Below, piece after piece: positions 57,441 through 64,000 of a DNA stretch of 64,000 nucleotides (the stretch's first letter is position 1; each line of letters opens with the position of its first letter). Position numbers and translations under genes: made by a program. The notes under the pieces are model-generated. The model worked only from the letters and a program-made list of their open reading frames with translations. It was not told where the DNA came from and ran no database searches. This DNA is from Halichoerus grypus (lineage: Eukaryota > Chordata > Mammalia > Carnivora > Phocidae): positions 133,221,966-133,285,965 of the forward strand of contig NC_135718.1 in NCBI RefSeq assembly GCF_964656455.1, read 5' to 3'.

Positions 57441-58115
57441 TAGTAAGGAAATAATGGATTAAGTTATTATGTTTGTCAATTGAATTAAATTACATGAATG
57501 TAATTGCCAGTACCCCATAATCATCACTGAAAGGCTATGGAGAACTTAATTATGAGGAACCATTTAGTGGTTGAAGGAAAAATAGTATAACTTACAACTA
57601 ATATAAAGCTTTGATCATGTATGTAAAGGCTAGATACATAACATTATGTAAAACATACCTGGACTCATTGGGATGAAACAAATTTGGACATACTTCACTT
57701 TGTGGATTATCTTAATATGGATTTTTAAAAATGAAGCAATTTCATCTGGTGCTATGTAAGATTCAAATAACATAATATTGGAGATAAATGCTACTTTGCA
57801 GCAAATATATATATTTTAAAACCTTGTGAATAGAAATCACTGTGATGATTGGGTAAAAAATTGGTGGCTTTGCAATATTGTCATTGTTGGACTAGATTCC
57901 ATTATTTTATAAATGTTGCTGGACATCATTGTCCTTCATTCATATTGCTTCAGATAATTAGATAATTAGATAATTTCTCAAAATCCAAGAATTTGCACAT
58001 CCTTAAATTGCACTGTGCCCATCTTTTTCCATTGTTAGTAAGGACTGATGAGTAAAAAACATGAGAGAACCCTTGAATATTTTGCCTTACCTGGGGATAG
58101 CCTTGTCATTCATTC
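57441..58115. other. Unassigned sequence
   Basis: No gene recognised. Three tandem GATAATTA units at about 57953-57975. Confidence 0.5.
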
Positions 58116-58117
58116 TT

Positions 58118-58363
58118 TGACAATAACTCTTTTTTTTTAAGATTTTATTTATTTATTAGAGAGAGAGACCTGAGTGAGAGAAAGAGTGCACGAGCCGGGG
58201 GGTGGGGGGGGCGGGGGGAGGAGAGGCAGAGGGAGAAGCAGACTCTCCACTGAGCAGGGAGCCTGACTCAGGGCTCAATCCCAGGACCCTGGGATCATGA
58301 CCTGAGCTGAAGGCAGACGCCCAACCAACTGAGCCACCCAGGTGCCCCTGACAATAACTCTTT
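58118..58363 (-). mobile_element. Can-SINE with perfect 15-bp target-site duplication and G-rich insert
   Basis: Body 58133-58348, antisense. TGACAATAACTCTTT at 58118-58132 and 58349-58363. The TC-rich region has become a long G-run cluster (58197-58218) on the plus strand. Confidence 0.97.
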
Positions 58364-59685
58364 AATCTGTGAAATATATCTTGCAAATTGTGATTAGATG
58401 AACATATTATAACCAGATTTAGGATTTTCTAGTGCCAGGTATAATTTATACGTATGAAAATAAATAACAAAGCTTGAGAAATTCAGTGATGTTTATATGT
58501 TATATCTACCTTTGGCTTTTTCTTAAACTTCCTGCATTTTATTATCTCTTTTAGATAATCAGTTTATCACTACTGGAAATAAAAATGGAAAAGTATACAG
58601 GTATTATCAATTTTAATTATATTGTTTGCAAATGATGGGTCAGGGAACTATGACAAAAGATGTGACAACCAGGTTATGTGGGAGGAGCTTGAGTAGGGAT
58701 GGGTAACTTTTTAAACTAAGCTAAAACAAGATATCTAGCCTTATTCAGACATTTGAATCCATCCAAGAAGAATCTTAACAGAAGAGGACTGAAATCATGC
58801 ATGCAATATCTGAATAGTAATTACTAATAATGATTCATGCTATCTTAATAGAAAAAGACAGATATATGTTGAAAAGACCTTTTCATCGAATGCATGATCC
58901 TTGGAATTTTGAACAATTCATTCACTCCGTTGCAAAGAGAAAATATTCCTGAGTCCTGGATATATATGCTAATGATAAATGTATATAAATTTGGACAGGG
59001 TGAGAAACAACAACATGACCATTGGTGGTAATTAAATTTATGCATGTGAATCTATAAGAATAACGTATACTTATTATCAATTGGCAGTGTCATGGATGGA
59101 CTAGTCAAACTCGGGTGCAATGACAATGTGCCAGGACTAAGCTGGAGTTTAAGAGGAATGGCATGCTTCTCCCATCTCCAGTCTGTCCTCTATATTAAAG
59201 AATATTTTGTTACAAATAGCTTTGGATGCTATTGGCTATATTTTAAAAGATTTTAAAAGAAACATGTCAAAAAATAATTGCTAGTTTGGAAGCAGAAATG
59301 AGGAGTGTAGTAAGCCCCTCAAAATTTGGGATTTGCAGGGTTTAAAACATGGAATATTTTTCCATCTTCAACTTATTAAAAATAAAATTACTAAGAGCTG
59401 GCTCCTAATGAATATTGGTACTTAAATATTTTCTCAATTATCTTGACTATTATAACTAAAAAAGGACATGTATTTTATTTAAAAACAAAATTAGTGATGA
59501 GAGCATCATGTTCTTTATTTAAAACTCTAGAGTGTAATGTGGTTTCTAGGAAGTCCATTCAGTTGGACAAAAGATTTCAGAAAAAAAAAGACTAAGGATA
59601 TGTCCCACATTAACACAGAACTCAAATAAGTAGTGAAGAGATGACAATAAACCATTTCCAACTACACGTATTTTTTAATTAAATT
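58364..59685. other. Unassigned AT-rich sequence
   Basis: No recognised gene or repeat. Confidence 0.5.
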
Positions 59686-59689
59686 AAAA

Positions 59690-59733
59690 ATAGATAGATG
59701 ATAGATAGATAAATAGGTAGATGATAGATAGAT
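59690..59733. repeat. (GATA)n microsatellite, imperfect
   Basis: TAGATAGATGATAGATAGAT followed by further GATA/GGTA units. Confidence 0.95.
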
Positions 59734-59739
59734 TCACAT

Positions 59740-60530
59740 ACCATTGTAAGAAATAATGCAGAGATTCTGTTTACCCTTTATCCAGTTCCTCCAGTGGTAA
59801 CATCTAACAATATTATAATATAATATTACAACCAGGATATTGACTTGACGAAATTTAGATACAAAACAACTCCATCACCACAGGAACCGTTTTTTACCCT
59901 TTATTAGCCACACAATACTCTCTTCCCCCCATCCTTCACCTCTGGCAACCACTAATCCCATTAATCCATTCCCCATTTCTATTTTCTTTTAATTTCAAGA
60001 ATACTATGTAAGTGAAATCATGCAGTATGTAACGCTTTGAGACTAGCTTTTTCTTCACTCAGCATAATTCCATGGAGATTCATCTAAGTTGTTACATACA
60101 CAATAGTTTCTTCATTTTTATTCCTGACTAGTATTTCATGGTATGAATGGATTTACCACTGTTTAACCATTCACCCATTGGAGTTGTTTCCAGGTTTTTG
60201 CTATTATGAGTATAGTTAACATTAACATCTGTCCAAAAGTTTTCTTTGTGAACCTAAGTTTTCATTATCACTGGGATAAAGGCACAGGGAGCATTATTTT
60301 AGGTAGATGGTAGTTTCATGTTTTGTTATTTGAGAAATTGCCAAATCATCTTCCAGAGTGGCTGTTCTTATATTTCCCCACAACATATGAGTGATCAAGG
60401 TTCTCAGAATCCTTACCAGCATTTGGTGTGGTCACTATTTTTTATATTAGCTCTTCTGAGAAGTGTGTAGTGGTATCATATTGTGTTTTTAATTTGCATT
60501 TTCCTAATGGTTAATGATACTGAACCCCAG
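59740..60530 (-). repeat. Old L1 ORF2 3' part, antisense
   Basis: ACCTCTGGCAACCACTAATC, AAGTGAAATCATGCAGTATG, TTCTTCACTCAGCATAATTC, GGTATGAATGGATTTACCAC, GAGAAATTGCCAAATCATCT, AGTGTGTAGTGGTATCATAT, TAATTTGCATTTTCCTAATG. A good but mutated antisense copy without intact frame. Confidence 0.85.
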
Positions 60531-60830
60531 GAAATGGAGTTTTCAGAGAGCAACCTTGAGAAATGAAGTATTTTCTCTTTCTGGAGCAAAGAATAGTTTT
60601 GCTTGCTGCTTGTTATAAAAGACAGGGATTTTTCCAAGCTCAGTACTTACTCCTATAATGCACCCCAGTAGGTGTGTAGGCATTCATCTGGTCTCCACAG
60701 TACATAGGAGACAAAGAGGACCAATGCAAACATGACAATTATGGTCCTACTTTGCTCTGAGTAGTTAAGTCATTTGACTTTCACCTATCAGAGTCTTGGG
60801 TCTTCTGCGAAACAGTCATAGGTTACCTAA
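60531..60830. repeat. Possible old LTR fragment
   Basis: TTATAAAAGACAGGG (TATA-like), then CCCAGTAGGTGTGTAGGCAT and TCATCTGGTCTCCACAGTAC look LTR-like and somewhat GC-richer. Family not identified. Confidence 0.3.
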
Positions 60831-61190
60831 ATATTTTTATGTAGGGATAAAATCAAAACCCACACTTATCATTTACTACTAAACTCTAAGTCATTACAGG
60901 GAAACATATTTCAAGCCTTTCATCATTGGAACTTAACCAATATGTAGTATGCATTTAATAATTACATGTTAAATAATTGTTAAGAAGTAAGTAGATGTAG
61001 TATATATATTGATACTCAATAAGTTGGACAGGAAAAGTTGCCATGTGAGATTCTTTTTCTAAGGAAAATTGCCATGTGAGATCTCTCATTGCAAGTCAAC
61101 TGATTCTATTGGATTTTGGCCTGCTAAATGCTAATATTAAACCTTATGACATTATTACTTATTTAATATTATTTTAATTTTTAAAATTTT
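60831..61190. other. Unassigned AT-rich sequence
   Basis: A 13-bp phrase TTGCCATGTGAGA occurs twice (about 61038 and 61069), a small local duplication. No gene. Confidence 0.5.
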
Positions 61191-61194
61191 TCTC

Positions 61195-61325
61195 TAAAGT
61201 TTATCTATTTTATCCTTACAGCATGAGTGTGAGTTAGACAGGACATTATTTTTCAAAGGGGGAAAATAAGTTCCACAGAGATTAAATGACATGCTTCAAA
61301 TTAAATAATTCACAAATCAGTTCCA
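61195..61325 (+). repeat. MIR SINE fragment
   Basis: CAGGACATTATTTTTCAAAG, GGGGAAAATAAGTTCCACAG, ATTAAATGACATGCTTCAAA correspond to the MIR core (…GAGGAAACTGAGGCACAGAGAGG…). Confidence 0.55.
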
Positions 61326-61705
61326 GGATAATATAAAGAATGCATTAATAGGATTTGCACCCTTTGTTTCCCCAAATCGGAAATTCTGAATTTTTATATC
61401 TAATATTGGAGATGTATTCATTTATATCATCCATTCTTATCACTTTAACACCTAGGAAGATGTCAAAAATATGTTGTTAAACTTATGTAGTCATTTTTTT
61501 ATTATTTTAGATTTTATTTTATTTTAGATTTTCCCAAATCATCTCATATACAAATTATCCAAAATCTATTTCAAATTCACCTTTTTTCAAATTATCTTTT
61601 GCCTGTATTTGATATAAATTAATGACTTCATGAAACTTTCAGTTTGTTAAAAAACATTTAGTGAACTGCCTTGTCCAAAGTAATATTATTTATCTTAAGC
61701 ATATT
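61326..61705. other. Unassigned AT-rich sequence
   Basis: A short direct repeat (ATTTTAGATTTTATTTTATT then TTAGATTTT) near 61,503-61,530; nothing else recognised. Confidence 0.45.
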
Positions 61706-61709
61706 TGAT

Positions 61710-61860
61710 ATAGAAAATTCTTTTTTGAAGTTTTTTTTAAAGTTTATTTTTTTTACTAATATCTATACCCAACATGGGGCTCGATCTTATGACCCCAAGA
61801 TCAAGAGGTGCATGCTCTACCAACTGAGCCAACCAGGCACCCCAAGATAGAAAATTCTTT
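61710..61860 (-). mobile_element. Archaic tRNA-Lys-like SINE, antisense
   Basis: About 110-120 bp. The minus strand reads GGGTGCCTGGTTGGCTCAGT, TGGTAGAGCATGCACCTCTT, GATCTTGGGGTCATAAGATC, GAGCCCCATGTTGGGTATAG, then TTAGTAAAAAAAA. It keeps GGTAGAGCAT and the D-arm/anticodon-like spacing of tRNA-Lys and lacks the long TC-rich body of the other SINEs here. ATAGAAAATTCTTT at 61710-61723 and 61847-61860 is the target duplication. Confidence 0.9.
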
Positions 61861-62280
61861 AGAGAGCTTACTCCCTGGCCAGGTACCATTAGTAGCTTCA
61901 TCTGCCACATCCCCTTGGTTGGGCCTTTATGCCTAGTATTTGATAACTCTGTCTCAACCACTGTAGTTTTCATTCCACTGTCTCACTTTAAGTTTTAATT
62001 GTATGTTCAATTATTATTTTGTTATACTTTTTCTGACCAGACTATTTGCTCATTGTCAATGTTACATATAATTCTATCTGTAGGTTCCCAGGAGTCATTT
62101 TTTTAAAAATAAAACATACGTGTCTACTAACATAAGGTAACATCCCCAGTACTTTATGATCTGGATCTAACCACTTTTATGCCTCAAATGATTATTACAA
62201 TTTGGATGAAAAATGATGACACCAGCAGATAAGCACAAATAAAAACTCCCTTAATATAATGATAACATTGATAAATTATA
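61861..62280. other. Unassigned sequence
   Basis: No recognised gene or repeat. Confidence 0.5.
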
Positions 62281-62284
62281 ACAG

Positions 62285-62465
62285 GAATAACAGCTCACAT
62301 TTATATAGTGCTTACTCTGTACAGACACTATTCTAAGCACTTTTAATGATTAATATATTTAAACCTCAAAATAACTCTGGAAGTACACAGTAGTAATAGT
62401 AGTAGTAGTAGTAATAGTAGGAGTAGGAGAATTTGCATTCCACAGAGAAGAAACTATAAGGAGCA
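62285..62465 (+). repeat. MIR SINE, with internal (GTA)n
   Basis: ACAGCTCACATTTATATAGT, GCTTACTCTGTACAGACACT, ATTCTAAGCACTTTTAATGA, AACCTCAAAATAACTCTGG follow MIR; the TAATAGTA part has expanded into a GTA/GTAATA repeat at 62391-62428. Confidence 0.85.
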
Positions 62466-63250
62466 CCATTAATCTGGGTAAATGGTTACATAGTTCAGTA
62501 GGTATATATGTTCTTTGTTGGAGACACAAGTGTCCCTTGCCTTAAATTCCCTTGAAAGCACACACATTGATTGGAATGAAAATTCCATTAGATGTTTATA
62601 AGAAACTAACCCATTCTTAACGTATTAGAGAGGAATGATTTTGTCTTCCTGTAGCTATCCTTGTGAGAGGTTTTTAGGGATTCTTACTATTTGCTGGCCT
62701 AGTATGAGAACGTACAAGTCATAATCAGTTGACATGATTGTCCAGCATCAGTCTAGCTTGCCTTGGAGATATTCACGTCTATCCTCCTTCCCCACAGGAG
62801 CACCTGTCCAAATAAGTTCCAGGATAGTCTAAAGCAAAGACTTCAACATGACTTTTTTCAGATCATCTCCAAATATTGCTGGGATCTGGCATCTGCAAGC
62901 CAGAAGAGATTTTAGGCCTGTCTTACATTTCTATACCCACAAAACTGAAGTTCTGCCCCATGCCCACCACTTTTTACTGTATTATAATTGTGATACAGGC
63001 TTCCTCAAGCTCTAATGAGTTTTCCCAGCAAATGCAGAATCATTATGTTGTGCATTTAAATTCCCTGCTCTCCGTTTGGAGTTTTGTCTCTTCTCATCTT
63101 CTTAGGAGAGATCTAATTATCATAAGGACATAGTACACCCATAATTAGTCAGGTAATTCCTTCTCTGTCTCCCTATGGAACTTTTCTCTTTTTTTTTTTT
63201 TTCAATTAATCAGATCCTTTAACATAATGGATTATAATTATTCCTTTAAG
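62466..63250. other. Unassigned sequence
   Basis: No recognised gene. An 85-codon plus-strand frame at 62876 has no domain; a 15-nt T tract is near 63189. Confidence 0.45.
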
Positions 63251-63254
63251 TGTC

Positions 63255-63372
63255 TTTCTCAACAACGAGAATAGGATCTCTTCAAGGCAAGAGTCGTTTT
63301 GTATTGATATTAGTACCCTTGCTTCTTATTATAGCTCCTGGCATATTTTAACTTTTAACTAAATATTTAGCT
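63255..63372 (+). repeat. L2 LINE 3' fragment
   Basis: GGATCTCTTCAAGGCAAGAG, TAGCTCCTGGCATATTTTAA, CTAAATATTTAGCTAATCAT resemble the L2 3' end. Diverged. Confidence 0.4.
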
Positions 63373-63643
63373 AATCATTTCATTAATTAATTACTTATTT
63401 AAAAATCATAGAAAATCTGCTAGAAATTCAACGACCCTGAGTCAGAATATGATTTCATATATTTTGGTGGAAATTTGGAGGTTTTTTGGTTTGTTTGTTT
63501 GTTAAAACATATTTGTTTCTATTTAATTTTCATGATGCTAATGAGGATTAGATAAAAGAAAACTAAATTATTTTTATTCTGTAATAAAAATGTAATGCTT
63601 TTAAAATGTAGTATATATTGAATGCTTTAAAATTTCTTGTTCT

Positions 63644-63834
63644 GGGATGCCTGGGTGACTCAGTTGGTTAAGCGTCTGCCTTTGACTCAGGTCATGATCC
63701 CGGGGTCCTGGGATCAAGTCCCTCATCAGGCTCCTTGCTTAGTGGGGAGCCTGCTTCTCTCTCTGCCTGCCACTCCCCCTACTTGTGCTCTCTCTCTCTC
63801 TCTGACAAATAAATAAATAAAATCTTTTAAAAAA
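63644..63834 (+). mobile_element. Can-SINE abutting an L1 3' end
   Basis: GGGATGCCTGGGTGACTCAG through CTGACAAATAAATAAATAAA and an A-rich end. The sequence before it (ATGCTTTAAAATTTCTTGTT) is not repeated directly after it; L1 sequence follows instead. Confidence 0.95.
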
Positions 63835-64000
63835 TAAGTTAATCAGAGAAAGACATGTATCATATGACCTTACTGATATGAGGAATTCTTAATCTCAGGA
63901 AACAAACTGAGGGTTGCTGGAGTGGTGGGGATGGGAGGGATGGGGTGGCTGGGTGATAAACATTGGGGAGGGTATGTACTGTGGTGAGCACTGTGAATTG
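63835..64000 (+). mobile_element. Carnivore L1 3' end, sense, cut by window edge
   Basis: GTTAATCAGAGAAAGACATG, CTTAATCTCAGGAAACAAAC, TGAGGGTTGCTGGAGTGG, TGGCTGGGTGATAAACATTG, GTGAGCACTGTGAATTG. Compared with the copy at 45839 it lacks about 100 bp between ATATGAGGAATT and CTTAATCTCAGG. Confidence 0.85.

Noticed and set aside
61724..61846. Possible tRNA-Lys gene
   Set aside because: It has tRNA-like box sequences but the 3' half does not fold as an acceptor stem, it carries an A-rich tail and target duplications, so it is a SINE.

Overview
The window is repeat-dense, AT-rich mammalian nuclear DNA with no confident protein-coding gene. About twenty tRNA-Lys-derived Can-SINEs (heads of the form GGGCGCCTGGGTGGCTCAG, TC-rich middle, AATAAA-type A-rich tail) mark it as Carnivora. 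The dog-specific SINEC_Cf head is absent, and several copies carry the GTCGTTAAGCGTCTGCC head and CCCACTCCCCCTGC body recalled from bear/seal-type (arctoid) subfamilies, so an ursid or pinniped is the most likely source; this is inference without a database search. Long-frame ORFs are scarce and mostly fall in repeats or low-complexity tracts, so the window is probably a gene desert or the intron of a large gene.

Layout. 0-10 kb: MIR and L2 relics, one older SINE, two antisense L1 3' fragments, a 48-bp alternating purine/pyrimidine tract, then an antisense L1 ORF2 relic (7.86-9.78 kb) split by a pair of similar repeats flanking a GC-richer core. 10-20 kb: an ERV-type LTR with CCAAT and AATAAA signals bounded by 19-bp imperfect direct repeats, SINEs, a candidate minus-strand exon at 18.1 kb. 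19.6-22 kb: a 118-bp sequence present twice 810 bp apart, then a sense L1 3' end carrying a SINE. 23-33 kb: SINEs, L2, antisense L1/HAL1-like sequence, and a 39-nt 5' piece of 5S rRNA flanked by 15-bp direct repeats. 33-44 kb: a coding-like minus-strand ORF of unknown identity, an MLT1-type LTR, a candidate conserved non-coding block, a Tigger-type DNA transposon carrying a SINE, and an L2 relic carrying a 34-nt 5' piece of U2 snRNA flanked by 18-bp direct repeats. 44-64 kb: SINE cluster, sense L1 3' end with target-site duplications, MIR, an ERVL/MaLR internal relic (antisense), antisense L1/HAL1-like sequence, L2 split by L1, more SINEs, an archaic tRNA-Lys-like SINE, and a SINE abutting an L1 3' end at the window edge.

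The most notable observations are the two tailless, 3'-truncated copies of structural RNA genes (5S and U2), each precisely bracketed by target-site duplications, the near-identical 118-bp local duplication, and the candidate exon near 18.1 kb. No CRISPR, operon, riboswitch or other prokaryotic-type feature is present. Repeat family names are from recognition by eye; boundaries of old elements are approximate.
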